A DNA stretch of 64,000 nt. It comes from an uncultured Candidatus Melainabacteria bacterium (GTDB taxonomy: Bacteria > Cyanobacteriota > Vampirovibrionia > Gastranaerophilales > Gastranaerophilaceae). The notes beneath the pieces were generated by a model, which ran no database searches, was not told the origin of the DNA, and saw only the letters and a list, made by a program, of their open reading frames with translations. Below are positions 1-9,100 of this stretch, piece after piece. The position numbers and the translations under genes are program-made. How positions within the stretch are numbered: position 1 is the stretch's first letter; the number at the start of each line of letters is the position of its first letter. The stretch is from the NCBI GenBank assembly GCA_934754775.1, contig CAKVIM010000003.1:124001-188000 (forward strand). Direction: 5' to 3'.

Positions 1-873
1 TGCTCCTTTGCCATAATTATTAATCATATGCAATGCATTATGAAGCTGCCAATTGCAGTCGCATTTAAGGCTTTCAAAAATGTCGCCGGTCAAACATTCG
101 CTATGTACACGAATCAAGGGAACTTTATCAGAACCATCGTCTTTTACCAGTGCAACATGTTCGCAACCGGTGATTGTATCTGTGTAACCGACAATGTTGA
201 AGTCGCCAAACTTTGTCGGTAGAAAGACTTCAACTTCTCTTTTTACAAATCTTTCTTGTTTAAGTCGATATGCAATTAAATCAGCAACAGTAATAAATTT
301 GATGTTATGTTCTTCTGCGAATTTGTGCAAATCATCCCTGCGAGCCATTTCACCATTTTCTTTCATGATTTCGCACATAACGCCGGCTTCTCTATGACCG
401 CAAATATGGGCTAAATCAACAACGGCTTCTGTGTGTCCGCATCTTTTCAGAACCCCGCCTTTTTTGGCAACGCAAGGGAACAAATGTCCCGGACGACGTA
501 AATCTGAAGGTTGGGCATCCAGTGCTGTCGCAACTTCTATAGTTTTTGCTCTATCAAAAGCTGAAACTCCGGTTGTAACGCCATACTTTGGATGAGCGTC
601 GATGCTTAAAGAAAATGCTGTTTGCATACTTTCAGTATTTTTAGCTACCATTTGTGGTAATTCAAGTTGGTCTGCTATATCTTGAGAAATTGCAAGGCAG
701 ACAATTCCACGGCATTCTTTTGTAATAAAATTGATTAATTCGGGAGTCACAAATTGGGCAGAACAAATCAAGTCACCTTCGTTTTCTCTGTCCTCGTCAT
801 CTGCGACAATCAAAGGTTTTCCTGCTTTGAAATCCTCAATAGCTTCTTCAATTGTATTAAATTGATTTGTCAT
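1..873 (-). CDS. ribBA: RibBA, DHBP synthase / GTP cyclohydrolase II (3' end cut by window)
   Basis: Bifunctional riboflavin-pathway enzyme: the N-terminal half makes 3,4-dihydroxy-2-butanone 4-phosphate from ribulose 5-phosphate, the C-terminal half opens GTP. Reading the minus strand gives 291 codons with no stop before the window edge. The RibB signature DDEDRENEGD is near residue 25, followed by RRPGH and the KKGGVLKRCGHTEA motif. The RibA half begins around residue 200, and its zinc-site cysteines (HSECLTGD, then KCDC) are the last part visible. I start at ATG 873, two bases after the ribE stop; an in-frame ATG at 888 would overlap ribE and is less like known RibBA N-termini. It is the second gene of a ribE-ribBA unit; RibD and RibH are not in the window. 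Confidence 0.95.
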   Translation of the reverse strand, partial: MTNQFNTIEEAIEDFKAGKPLIVADDEDRENEGDLICSAQFVTPELINFITKECRGIVCLAISQDIADQLELPQMVAKNTESMQTAFSLSIDAHPKYGVTTGVSAFDRAKTIEVATALDAQPSDLRRPGHLFPCVAKKGGVLKRCGHTEAVVDLAHICGHREAGVMCEIMKENGEMARRDDLHKFAEEHNIKFITVADLIAYRLKQERFVKREVEVFLPTKFGDFNIVGYTDTITGCEHVALVKDDGSDKVPLIRVHSECLTGDIFESLKCDCNWQLHNALHMINNYGKGA

Positions 874-874
874 A

Positions 875-1504
875 TTAGCAAAAACCATTCTTATGTAGAA
901 AATCCGTGTTTATTCTTGACCTATTATCACTCGTTGATAAAAATTTTTCAATATATCGTGCGAATATATCCGTTTCAATGTTTACATAATCGCCTGCTTT
1001 TAAGCTTTTTAAGTTTGTGTTTTCGTACGTATGCGGGATTACAGCGACTTTTAAAATACGTCCGCTTATTTCTGCAATTGTTAAGCTTATTCCGTTTATA
1101 GCAATTGAACCCTTTTTGACTGCGTATCTTGATTCGTTACCGTCAAGTTCAATTGTCAATTCGTAGAACCCGTTTGCTTGTGTTATTGAAATAACTTTTG
1201 CAACTCCATCGACATGTCCTGTAACTACGTGTCCGCCGAAACGTCCATCTGCAGGTAATGCTCTTTCAAGATTAACTTCCGAACCCGCTTTCAATCGGCT
1301 AAGAGCTGTGACCCGAAAAGTTTCAGGAGAAACATCCGCTGAAAAACTCTTGTCATCAATCTTTGTAACGGTTAAGCAAGCACCATTCACTGCAATACTA
1401 TCGCCAATTTTAGAACCCTCTAAAACTAACTGACACCTGACAACCGTTTCTCTTTCTGTGATAGTGATGATTTTTCCGGTTTCTTCTACGATTCCTGTAA
1501 ACAT
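875..1504 (-). CDS. ribE: Riboflavin synthase alpha chain
   Basis: Dismutates two 6,7-dimethyl-8-ribityllumazine molecules to riboflavin in the cytoplasm. The 209-aa product starts with the typical MFTGIVEETGKI and has two lumazine-binding barrels. The first contains GDSIAVNGACLTV and GGHVVTGHVDG around residues 35-105; the second contains GSIAINGISLTIAEI around 130-145. Length is normal for the family. It is followed directly by ribBA. There is no Shine-Dalgarno sequence before the ATG; instead a promoter sits immediately upstream, so the mRNA is probably leaderless. The gene is separated from rpsA upstream by a strong terminator. Some organisms call this gene ribC or ribE. Confidence 0.95.
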   Translation of the reverse strand: MFTGIVEETGKIITITERETVVRCQLVLEGSKIGDSIAVNGACLTVTKIDDKSFSADVSPETFRVTALSRLKAGSEVNLERALPADGRFGGHVVTGHVDGVAKVISITQANGFYELTIELDGNESRYAVKKGSIAINGISLTIAEISGRILKVAVIPHTYENTNLKSLKAGDYVNIETDIFARYIEKFLSTSDNRSRINTDFLHKNGFC

Positions 1505-1510
1505 AGATTT

Positions 1511-1539
1511 ATTCTAGCATAATTTTGAAAGATTGTACA
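1511..1539 (-). promoter_or_regulatory. Promoter of ribE, leaderless geometry
   Basis: On the minus strand a -35-like TGTACA (1534-1539) is followed after 17 bases by TAGAAT (1511-1516), preceded by TG as in an extended -10. Only six bases (AAATCT) separate the -10 box from the ribE ATG, so a start point at the usual 6-7 base distance falls on the start codon itself. Confidence 0.6.
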
Positions 1540-1545
1540 GAGTGA

Positions 1546-1576
1546 AAAGACGCCATCCTTTCAGGATGGCGTCTTT
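1546..1576 (-). terminator. Rho-independent terminator of rpsA
   Basis: A perfect 14-bp stem (1546-1559 paired with 1563-1576, core GACGCCATCCT) with a three-base loop is followed on the minus strand by TTTTC. It lies 20 bases after the rpsA stop and insulates ribE from rpsA. Confidence 0.9.
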
Positions 1577-1595
1577 GATTTGTTTACTAATCAAA

Positions 1596-2639
1596 TTACT
1601 TGATGTCTTTAACTGACAACGCAATTCTATGTTCTTTTGGAGTGAATTTCTTAATAAGAACATCAACTTCAGAACCAACTTTGAACATGTTGAACGGATT
1701 AACGTTTTCGTCAGACATTTCAGAAACCGGTAACAATGCTTCAACACCAGGGAAGATGTTAATGAAAGCACCGAATGTAGTTACTTTGTTAACAGTACCC
1801 TTAACGATTTGACCTTCTTCGAATTGTCCTTCGATTTGTTGCCAAGGGTTTTCGCCCATTCTCTTAAGAGAAAGTGAAATTCTCTTCAATTCGTGGTCAA
1901 TCTTGATGATTTTAACTTCGATTGTATCACCCAATGTTAAAACATCTGAAGGGTGTTTGATTCTTTGCCAAGAAATTTCAGAGATTGGTAGCAAACCATC
2001 AATACCGTTGATGTCAACGAAAGCACCGAAGTCAGTAATTCTAACTACGTTACCTTTTACAACTTGTTCTTCTTCCAATGATGAAAGAACGTTATCAACA
2101 ACTTGATCTCTTTGTTCAGCAACTGCTTGTCTTTGTGACAAGATAAGTTTGTTTTTCTTAGGATCAGCTTCAAGAACTTTAACTTCGATTTTTTGGTCGA
2201 TTAAACCTTCGAATGGAGTTCCGGTTCTTAATTGAGATGATGGGATAAAGCCCTTCAAGTCAGCAACGTCAACCAAAACACCGCCCTTAACTGTAGAAAC
2301 AACTTTAGCAAGGATTGTATCGCCTTGGATTTTAGCATCATTAAGTTGTGCCCAAGCTTGAGCGTAAGCAATTCTCTTAAGAGAAAGTTGCATAGGTTCA
2401 TCATTGTTTTCTTCTTTCAATACGTAGAATTCTCTTGTATCACCGATTTCTAATGCTTCGATGTCGCTAGAAAGTTCTCTGTTTGGTAAGAATGCTTCCA
2501 TTTTAGCACCCTTAACGCTTACCAAATAACCTTCTGATTCTTTCTTAATTACTGTACCTTCAACGATATCAGCAACTGTGTTAGATTTAGCAAAGCTTTC
2601 TTCTAACAACATTTCAAATTCGTCTTTTACTTCTGTCAT
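1596..2639 (-). CDS. rpsA: Ribosomal protein S1-type RNA-binding protein (four S1 domains)
   Basis: Binds single-stranded mRNA on the 30S subunit. The 347 residues hold four S1 barrels, roughly 23-87, 106-170, 190-260 and 276-345. The last two are the most canonical (ITDFGAFVDINGIDGLLPISEIS and VTTFGAFINIFPGVEALLPVSE type strands, each ending in ISLSLK or IALSVK). This is shorter than the six-domain proteobacterial S1 and close to the shorter forms of Firmicutes and Cyanobacteria. ATG 2639 is preceded by AAGGAAA. It lies 28 bases after ispH on the same strand, an arrangement reminiscent of the IspH-S1 fusion proteins of clostridia. Confidence 0.9.
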   Translation of the reverse strand: MTEVKDEFEMLLEESFAKSNTVADIVEGTVIKKESEGYLVSVKGAKMEAFLPNRELSSDIEALEIGDTREFYVLKEENNDEPMQLSLKRIAYAQAWAQLNDAKIQGDTILAKVVSTVKGGVLVDVADLKGFIPSSQLRTGTPFEGLIDQKIEVKVLEADPKKNKLILSQRQAVAEQRDQVVDNVLSSLEEEQVVKGNVVRITDFGAFVDINGIDGLLPISEISWQRIKHPSDVLTLGDTIEVKIIKIDHELKRISLSLKRMGENPWQQIEGQFEEGQIVKGTVNKVTTFGAFINIFPGVEALLPVSEMSDENVNPFNMFKVGSEVDVLIKKFTPKEHRIALSVKDIK

Positions 2640-2667
2640 TTTTTATGTTTCCTTTCTTTTGTGTATT

Positions 2668-3543
2668 TTAGTTTTTTATCCTATCAATTACTTTATCAAT
2701 AATCTTTTGCGGAGTAGAAGCTCCGGCTGTAATGCCTATTGATGCGACATTATCTAAATCTTTTTTATCCAATTCATCATCATTTTCAATGTGAATTGTT
2801 TTTGTGCAATCTTTTAAAATCTCGGCCAGATGAGTTGTGTTTGCACTCTTTTTTGAGCCAACTACAATCATCAAATCGCTTTCTTTAGCAAGTTCTTTTG
2901 CTTCTTTTTGTCTCATAGCGGTTGATTGGCAGATTGTATTGTAGATTAAAACTTCTTTTGCCAATGTGTTCAAATAATTCACAACAAGGTTTAAAGAAGA
3001 AACCATTTGAGTAGTTTGAATAACAACTCCGACTCTTCGGTGTGATTTGATTTGAGCTGCATAAGGAGCAAGTTCTTCAATTGTTGTTGCTACTACAACC
3101 TTGTCTGAATATAAATCTGCATTAGCTTTGATTGCCATAACTTCTGGGTGATTTGATTTTCCGACAATTACGACAAAGTAATCGTTTTTAGCCAACTCAA
3201 CAGCTCTTTGTTGAACTTTTTTAACGTCAGGGCAAGTTAAATCAACGACTTCAAAACCTGCATTCTTGATTTGTTCAAAAATTTCAGGAGCTGCACCGTG
3301 ACTTCTTATGATACAAATCCCATCACCTTTTGAAGGAATTTCGTAAATAGTCTTAATTCCCATTGCTTCAAGCTCATTGATAACATCTGTGTTATGAATC
3401 AGCTCACCTAAGATGTAAATATTTTTATCAGGGTTTTCTTGCTTTAATTTTTTAGCAGTTTCTACGGCTCTTTTTACTCCGTAACAGAACCCTGCAAATT
3501 TGGCTAGTTTGATATTTGGATTACTCAAATATTTGTAATTCAC
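2668..3543 (-). CDS. ispH: 4-hydroxy-3-methylbut-2-enyl diphosphate reductase
   Basis: Last enzyme of the MEP isoprenoid pathway: reduces HMBPP to IPP and DMAPP with a [4Fe-4S] cluster. The cluster cysteines are seen in FCYGVKRAVETAKK (near residue 19), DLTCPDVKKVQ (near 103) and NTICQSTAMRQ (near 203). The substrate-binding histidines and the SKKSANTTHLAEI and GITAGASTP motifs are present. The 291-aa length is normal. The start appears to be GTG at 3543, giving MNYKYLSN; the upstream AGAAAG is a weak ribosome site. A dxs-like gene of the same pathway is at 29153-30910. It is probably co-transcribed with rpsA. Confidence 0.95.
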   Translation of the reverse strand: MNYKYLSNPNIKLAKFAGFCYGVKRAVETAKKLKQENPDKNIYILGELIHNTDVINELEAMGIKTIYEIPSKGDGICIIRSHGAAPEIFEQIKNAGFEVVDLTCPDVKKVQQRAVELAKNDYFVVIVGKSNHPEVMAIKANADLYSDKVVVATTIEELAPYAAQIKSHRRVGVVIQTTQMVSSLNLVVNYLNTLAKEVLIYNTICQSTAMRQKEAKELAKESDLMIVVGSKKSANTTHLAEILKDCTKTIHIENDDELDKKDLDNVASIGITAGASTPQKIIDKVIDRIKN

Positions 3544-3616
3544 TTTCTAAAGGACTAGAGGCGAACCTCAGTAACTATATTAAAACCTAAACAAAAATTT
3601 TTATCAAGTCACTATT

Positions 3617-5944
3617 CTAGCTAAATATGATTTTGCCGATATGGTAAACGGCAAAAGCGACGCACCAAGCGATTGAACATTGCATCAAAACTACAAGTAC
3701 TGCGTAGCGTCGTCCAAGTTCTCTTCTAACTGTCGCAATTGCTGCAACGCAAGGCGTATAAAGCAAACAAAATACTAAGAATACAAACGCCGTAAGATGA
3801 GTAAACAAACCGGACTCCACAATATCGCCTGCCAAAATGCTCAATGTACTTACAACACTTTCTTTTGCCATAAAACCGGTAATAAATGCGGTTGAAATTC
3901 TCCAATCCATTATTCCGAGTGGTGAGAAAATCGGAGCTAAAGCGTTACCCAAAAGTGCCAACAAGCTGTCTGCAGGATTAGAAACCAAATTAAGCTTCAA
4001 ATCAAATGACTGCAAAAACCAGATTATGATTGTTGCCCAGAAAATTATTGTAAATGCTTTTGTCACAAAATCTTTTGACTTCATGTAAATAAGTCTGTAT
4101 ACATTCACAAAGCTCGGCATTCTGTAGCTTGGTAGCTCCATTACAAAAGGAACGGCTTCACCTTTGAATACAAAGAATTTCATAAAATATGCAAGCAATA
4201 TTCCGACAAAAATCCCCAGTAAATACAACCCCAGAATGACAAGCACTTGATTTTGTTTAAAGAACGCTGCCGTAAACAATGCGTAAATCGGGAGTTTTGC
4301 GGAACAGCTCATGAACGGAGTTAGCAAAATCGTCATTTTCCTGTCACGCTCAGACGGCAAAGTTCTTGTCGCCATAATTGCAGGGACAGAGCAGCCGAAA
4401 CCAATTAGCATAGGAACAAAACTTCTTCCAGAAAGCCCGATTTTTCTGAGGGATTTATCCATAAAAAACGCTACTCTTGCCATATATCCACTGTCTTCCA
4501 ATATTGACAAGAAGAAGAACAGAGTTACGATTATGGGCAGGAAGCTTAAAACACTGCCTACGCCTTGAAAAATCCCGCCAATTATAAGCGAATGCACAAT
4601 CGGGTTTAAGCCGTAAGCTGTCAAACCCTCATCCACCAGTTTTGTGACAAAATCTACTAAAATATCCATTACGCCTGTAAGAAATGTTCCTAAAGGGCCG
4701 AAAGTTATAAAGAAAATGAATGCCATAATGACAATGAATGCAGGGATTGCTGTGTATTTCCCTGTTAAAATCCTATCCGTTCTATTGGAAATCTTTTGAC
4801 CAATTGTTTCTTCCGGTTTGGAGACGAAATTAGCACATAGTTTTTCTATAAAACTAAATCGCATATCGGCAAGAGCGGCTTCGCTATCAAGTCCTGATTC
4901 TTCTTCCAACTCTTTAATAATGTGGTCGCATGTTTCAATCTCATTTTTGTCTAAATCGAGTGTCCCGAGTGTGATTTGGTCTTTTTCAGTAAGTTTTGTC
5001 GCTGCAAAACGGGTCGGAATATTTGTCGCTTTTGCGTGATCTTCTACAAGGTGTTCAATTGAGTGAATACACCTGTGAACGGGTCCGTCTTCACAAAAAT
5101 CAATTCTTTTAGGAAGTTCGGAATATTGAGCAATATTCATAGCGTGCTCAATAAGTTCTTCTACGCCTTCATTTTTTGATGCGGAAATCGGAATTACAGG
5201 CACGCCAAGTTCGGCTTCCAGCCCGTTTACATCGATACTTCCGCCGCTTTCTGTGACTTCATCCATCATATTGAGTGCAATTACCATAGGAACGTCAAGT
5301 TCAATTAATTGCATTGTCAAAAACAAGTTTCGCTCAATATTTGTCGCATCGACAATATTAATTATGCCGTCCGGTTTTTCGTTAAGTATAAAATCTCTTG
5401 TTACGACTTCTTCGCTACTATAAGGAGAAAGCGAATAAATCCCCGGAAGGTCGGTAATTGTCGCATTCTCTCGCCCCTTAATAATGCCGTCTGTTCTATC
5501 AACAGTAACTCCCGGGAAATTTCCGACATGCTGGTGTGAGCCGGTCAATTTATTGAAAAGTGTTGTTTTGCCGCAGTTTTGGTTACCTGCTAAAGCAAAA
5601 TGCACTTTAGTTTTCGGCTTCGTACGTCTTACTTCATCAATTTTTTCTTCACCATATCTTGAGTGGTCGATTTTCTCGAAATCCTTGTTCTTACGCTTGC
5701 ATTCGTGCGAGTCGTGAATATCTCGGAGTTTAATCTTTGATGCGTCAGATTTTCTGATTGTAAGTTCATATCCACGCACTCTGATTTCTAGCGGGTCACC
5801 CATTGGAGCAGTCTTAATCAGTTTGACTTCTACGTTTGGGGTAAGCCCCATGTTCAAAATATGGTTGCGAAGAGCCTTGTCTTCACATTCGATTGATGAT
5901 ATATAACCTTCTTTTCCTATTGGTAATTTGTCTAAAGTTATCAT
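3617..5944 (-). CDS. feoB: FeoA-FeoB fusion, ferrous iron transporter
   Basis: Imports Fe2+ across the cytoplasmic membrane. Residues 1-75 form a FeoA-type SH3-like domain, normally a separate protein. From about residue 115 comes the FeoB GTPase, with G1 GNQNCGKTT, G3 DLPGIYSLSPYS, G4 NMMD and G5 SASKNEG. It is followed by the permease with two gate repeats (including GFGCSVPAIMATRT) and C-terminal membrane segments. The 775-aa length fits FeoA plus FeoB. The ATG overlaps the stop of the upstream P-type ATPase gene as TAATG, so the two are translationally coupled. No FeoC is seen. Pairing iron uptake with a metal-exporting ATPase is unusual. Confidence 0.95.
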   Translation of the reverse strand: MITLDKLPIGKEGYISSIECEDKALRNHILNMGLTPNVEVKLIKTAPMGDPLEIRVRGYELTIRKSDASKIKLRDIHDSHECKRKNKDFEKIDHSRYGEEKIDEVRRTKPKTKVHFALAGNQNCGKTTLFNKLTGSHQHVGNFPGVTVDRTDGIIKGRENATITDLPGIYSLSPYSSEEVVTRDFILNEKPDGIINIVDATNIERNLFLTMQLIELDVPMVIALNMMDEVTESGGSIDVNGLEAELGVPVIPISASKNEGVEELIEHAMNIAQYSELPKRIDFCEDGPVHRCIHSIEHLVEDHAKATNIPTRFAATKLTEKDQITLGTLDLDKNEIETCDHIIKELEEESGLDSEAALADMRFSFIEKLCANFVSKPEETIGQKISNRTDRILTGKYTAIPAFIVIMAFIFFITFGPLGTFLTGVMDILVDFVTKLVDEGLTAYGLNPIVHSLIIGGIFQGVGSVLSFLPIIVTLFFFLSILEDSGYMARVAFFMDKSLRKIGLSGRSFVPMLIGFGCSVPAIMATRTLPSERDRKMTILLTPFMSCSAKLPIYALFTAAFFKQNQVLVILGLYLLGIFVGILLAYFMKFFVFKGEAVPFVMELPSYRMPSFVNVYRLIYMKSKDFVTKAFTIIFWATIIIWFLQSFDLKLNLVSNPADSLLALLGNALAPIFSPLGIMDWRISTAFITGFMAKESVVSTLSILAGDIVESGLFTHLTAFVFLVFCLLYTPCVAAIATVRRELGRRYAVLVVLMQCSIAWCVAFAVYHIGKIIFS

Positions 5945-7695
5945 TATTTCATTCCTCTAAGGGCATTTAATATTGCTATAATTGAAACGCCGACATCTGC
6001 AAATACGGCACCCCACATAGTTATCATACCAAAACCACCGAGAATTAGAAATAGTATTTTTACACCAATTGCAAAAACGATGTTTTGCTTGACAATAGAA
6101 ATGGTTTTTTTAGCGGTTTTTATTGCAATTGTAACTTTTTTAGGGCTGTCGTCCATAATTACGACATCAGCGGCTTCAATTGCGGCGTCTGAACCCAAAC
6201 TGCCCATTGCAATTCCTACATCGGCACGGGTAAGCACAGGAGCATCATTAATTCCGTCACCAACAAATATTACACTGCCTTTTGAGTTGTTGATTATTTT
6301 TTCTAAATAGTTAATCTTATCTTCAGGTAAAAGCTCGGCGTGGACTTCATCTATGCTAAGAGTCTTAGCAACATTTTGAGCATTTGAAGCAGAATCACCG
6401 GTTAGCATTTCGGCTTTCACGCCTAATTTTCTTAAATCAGATATAGTAGAAGCTGAATCCGGTTTAACTTCATCCGCAATGACGATGTAGCCCGCAAATT
6501 TACCGTTAATTGCAGTATAAACTACTGTTCCATATTCTTTAATAGGAGCTGTGTTAACAAGTTTTGCATTTCCAACAGCAACCTCTTTACCTTCAACAAC
6601 AGCTTTGACACCAAGACCTGCAAACTCTTGTACATCATTAAGTTTCGGCAAAGCTTTTCCATAATATTCTCTTATTGCTGCCGCAATCGGATGCGGAGAA
6701 ACGCTTTCTGCTGCAGCAGTGTATTTCAAGAAATCAGGATAATCAGAAACAACTTTTGTAACTTTGAAGTTCCCTTTAGTCAAGGTTCCTGTTTTATCAA
6801 AAACAGCGTCTGAAGTATTAGCAAGTTGTTCTAAATAGTTGCTGCCTTTTATTAAAATTCCTTTTTTTGAGGCTCCGCCAATTCCTGCAAAGAAACTTAG
6901 TGGAATTGAGATAACGAGGGCACAAGGACAAGAAATAACAAGGAATGTTAATGCTCGTTCAATATAGAATGGCGGAATTAGAGCGATTATGACTGCAATA
7001 ATTACAACGGCAGGTGTATAATAGCGGGCAAATTTTGTAATGAAGTTTTCGGTTTTGGCTTTTTTAGCAGAGGCGTTTTCTACAAGTTCCAATATCTTTG
7101 CAACTGTAGAGTCCTCAAATGGCTTTGTAACCCTAACTTCTAACAAACCATCCATATTTATGCATCCGCTTATGACTTCATCTCCGACGTTTACCAAGCA
7201 TGGAAGTGATTCACCTGTCAGAGCTGAAGTGTTTAATGAAGCTTTACCTTCAACTACGACGCCATCTAGGGGAATTTTTTCTCCGGTTCTAACTGTTATA
7301 ATATCACCGATTTTGACTTGTTCCGGAGAAACCTTTTCTCCGTTCAAGTTCGCATAATCCGGTCTTATGTCCATTAAAGAAGTAATCGAAGCTCGAGATT
7401 TTTCAACAGCTTTCTCTTGCAAATATTCGCCAATTTGGTAAAGAAGCATAACCATTACGGCTTCCGGATATTCTTTTATGCAAATAGCACCAACTGTCGC
7501 AAGTGACATTAAAAAGTTCTCGTCAAACACGTGGCCTTTGATTATGTTTTTGAATGCCCTTAAAAGAACGTCGTAACCTATAACCAGATACGCAACTAAG
7601 AATAGTGGTTTAAACAAGTATCCGAGTCCGAATAAAACTAATGAAATCACTATTTTAGTGATAACAAAGTTTTTTGCTTCTTTATGTTCACACAT
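5944..7695 (-). CDS. Heavy-metal P1B-type ATPase (Zn/Cd-exporter type, no HMA domain)
   Basis: ATP-driven metal cation pump of the cytoplasmic membrane. The P1B signature CPCAL lies in the sixth helix (SCPCALVISIPLSFFAG); the phosphorylation motif DKTGTLT, the SPHP motif, the MLTGDSASNAQ hinge and GDGINDAPVL are all present. The CPC motif puts it in the Cu/Zn/Cd groups, and overall it resembles CadA/ZntA, though the metal cannot be fixed from sequence. The usual N-terminal metal-binding domain is absent; there is only a short CEH-containing tail. I chose ATG 7695 (MCEHKEAKN) because GGAGC lies 6-7 bases upstream; an earlier in-frame ATG at 7728 has no such site. First gene of the operon with feoB. 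Confidence 0.9.
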   Translation of the reverse strand: MCEHKEAKNFVITKIVISLVLFGLGYLFKPLFLVAYLVIGYDVLLRAFKNIIKGHVFDENFLMSLATVGAICIKEYPEAVMVMLLYQIGEYLQEKAVEKSRASITSLMDIRPDYANLNGEKVSPEQVKIGDIITVRTGEKIPLDGVVVEGKASLNTSALTGESLPCLVNVGDEVISGCINMDGLLEVRVTKPFEDSTVAKILELVENASAKKAKTENFITKFARYYTPAVVIIAVIIALIPPFYIERALTFLVISCPCALVISIPLSFFAGIGGASKKGILIKGSNYLEQLANTSDAVFDKTGTLTKGNFKVTKVVSDYPDFLKYTAAAESVSPHPIAAAIREYYGKALPKLNDVQEFAGLGVKAVVEGKEVAVGNAKLVNTAPIKEYGTVVYTAINGKFAGYIVIADEVKPDSASTISDLRKLGVKAEMLTGDSASNAQNVAKTLSIDEVHAELLPEDKINYLEKIINNSKGSVIFVGDGINDAPVLTRADVGIAMGSLGSDAAIEAADVVIMDDSPKKVTIAIKTAKKTISIVKQNIVFAIGVKILFLILGGFGMITMWGAVFADVGVSIIAILNALRGMK

Positions 7696-7767
7696 ATTTT
7701 GTGCTCCTTTTTTTTTATTATAACTCAAATCCCAATCTGTTGAGCATTAAGGATAACAAAGTAAGCA

Positions 7768-8160
7768 CTAATAAGTATTTATAGAATCATCAACAACTAC
7801 ATTTATTTTTTCCCCGATTTTGTTTACCATTTTGTCGATTTCAATGAGGCGTTGTCCTTCCGGCATGGTATTTACTCGTTCGCAGAACTGTTGTATTTTA
7901 GGGTTGTTTTTTCTTAAAATTCTTCCGGTAGAGAGTTCGTATAATAATTCTGCCATTGGCGTAGTACAGATAGAAACAATGTCTCTATCGTCTAAGTGAA
8001 AGAGTTTTTTGTATGTGCTAAAAAGTTCCATTGGAGCTTCTTTGGTTTTTTTAGAAATAGTATTAGTTGCACATTCCAACGCAATTCTGGTTGGTAATGT
8101 ATATTTGTTTTTTGCTTGAAAATTGATGTTATTGTTTGGGGTATTTATATTCAGATGCAT
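7768..8160 (-). CDS. Small lineage-type protein with N-terminal INFQAK motif
   Basis: A 130-aa protein of unknown function. Its N-terminus (MHLNINTPNNNINFQAK) carries the short F-x-[GA]-[KN] tag also seen at 34018 and 49541. The rest is soluble and largely helical, with no domain I recognise. I start at ATG 8160 because AAGGA stands eight bases upstream; the frame stays open to 8184 but lacks a site there. It is transcribed towards the P-type ATPase gene and may share its transcript. The segment upstream (8161-8308) separates it from the divergent metallophosphoesterase gene. Confidence 0.7.
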   Translation of the reverse strand: MHLNINTPNNNINFQAKNKYTLPTRIALECATNTISKKTKEAPMELFSTYKKLFHLDDRDIVSICTTPMAELLYELSTGRILRKNNPKIQQFCERVNTMPEGQRLIEIDKMVNKIGEKINVVVDDSINTY

Positions 8161-8308
8161 ATTTATATTCCTTAAATAAAACAATTGACATTCTTTATAA
8201 GGAGCGTGAATAATTTATTTTGCTAGAAGGTGAAGAAATATTAAGAAACTAGGAAATTTCTAATATATGATTTTTATGGTTTAATATAATCAAACTAAGG
8301 AGTTAAAT

Positions 8309-9052
8309 ATGAAGATAGCAGTAATTTCAGATATCCACGGAAATATGGAAGCAATTGATGCGGTTATGCAAGATATCGAAGAGCAAAAGTGCGATAAAAT
8401 CTTTGTGCTTGGCGATTATGCTATGGCTGGGCCGGAACCTTTAAGTGCTGTAGAATACTTTATGGCAAGAAAAGATAATCCGAAATTTAAGATGATTCAA
8501 GGGAACACGGATTTTATGATTGCTAATTATTCAGATGAAATTTACAATGCAATACGTGAAAAAGCTCCGATTATGGGCGAAGCACTTAAAAATGACGCCA
8601 AAACTCTTAATCCGTCGGAGCTTGAGTTCCTGAAAGAGCTTCCTATTCAGTTGGAAGTGGAAGAAGAAGGTGTTAAATTTTTGTTAGTACACGGTTCGCC
8701 GAGAAAAAACAACGAAGATATTTTGCCGGATACTCCGATGAGTGAAGTTGAAAAAATGCTTGAAAATGTTAGTGCTAATGTCGTTTTATGCGGTCATACG
8801 CATATTCCGTGCGGATTTCAGACAACAAAGAAGCAAACAGTTGTGAACGCAGGCAGCATCGGACGTCCGTTTACGCCGGAGCCAAAGTCCTGTTATTTGA
8901 CAATAATTGTTAAAAATGGGGAATGCTTGTTTGAACACCATTTTGTTGAATATGATAAAGAACGAGCAGCCGAAAAACTTAGGAAACGTGAGTTCTACGG
9001 TTCAGACAAATTGGCAAACACTCTTCTTGATCCAAAAGAAAGACATTTTTAA
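8309..9052 (+). CDS. Calcineurin-like metallophosphoesterase, YfcE/MJ0936 type
   Basis: Predicted phosphodiesterase or phosphatase with two metal ions in the active site. All family motifs are present: SDIHGN at residues 7-12, GDYAMAGP near 35, GNTD near 65, VHGSP near 128 and GHTH near 160. The 247-aa length is normal. A TAAGGAG ribosome site precedes the ATG and a TATAAT (8285-8290) stands 18 bases before the start. The substrate is unknown. The next gene begins about 50 bases downstream with its own promoter. Confidence 0.85.
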   Translation: MKIAVISDIHGNMEAIDAVMQDIEEQKCDKIFVLGDYAMAGPEPLSAVEYFMARKDNPKFKMIQGNTDFMIANYSDEIYNAIREKAPIMGEALKNDAKTLNPSELEFLKELPIQLEVEEEGVKFLLVHGSPRKNNEDILPDTPMSEVEKMLENVSANVVLCGHTHIPCGFQTTKKQTVVNAGSIGRPFTPEPKSCYLTIIVKNGECLFEHHFVEYDKERAAEKLRKREFYGSDKLANTLLDPKERHF

Positions 9053-9063
9053 TATTTTCCCCT

Positions 9064-9091
9064 TTGTGCAAATCGGGAAGTATGGTATAAT
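9064..9091 (+). promoter_or_regulatory. Promoter of the TPR-diguanylate cyclase operon, near-leaderless
   Basis: TTGTGC (9064-9069), 16 bases, then TATAAT (9086-9091) preceded by TGG (extended -10). The ATG of the next gene is only nine bases further on and there is no Shine-Dalgarno sequence, so the 5' leader would be at most a few bases. Confidence 0.55.
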
Positions 9092-9100
9092 CTGGTTGGT

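Noticed and set aside
754..1101. Long frame antisense to ribBA/ribE
   Set aside because: Shadow of the real minus-strand genes; the translation has no family pattern.
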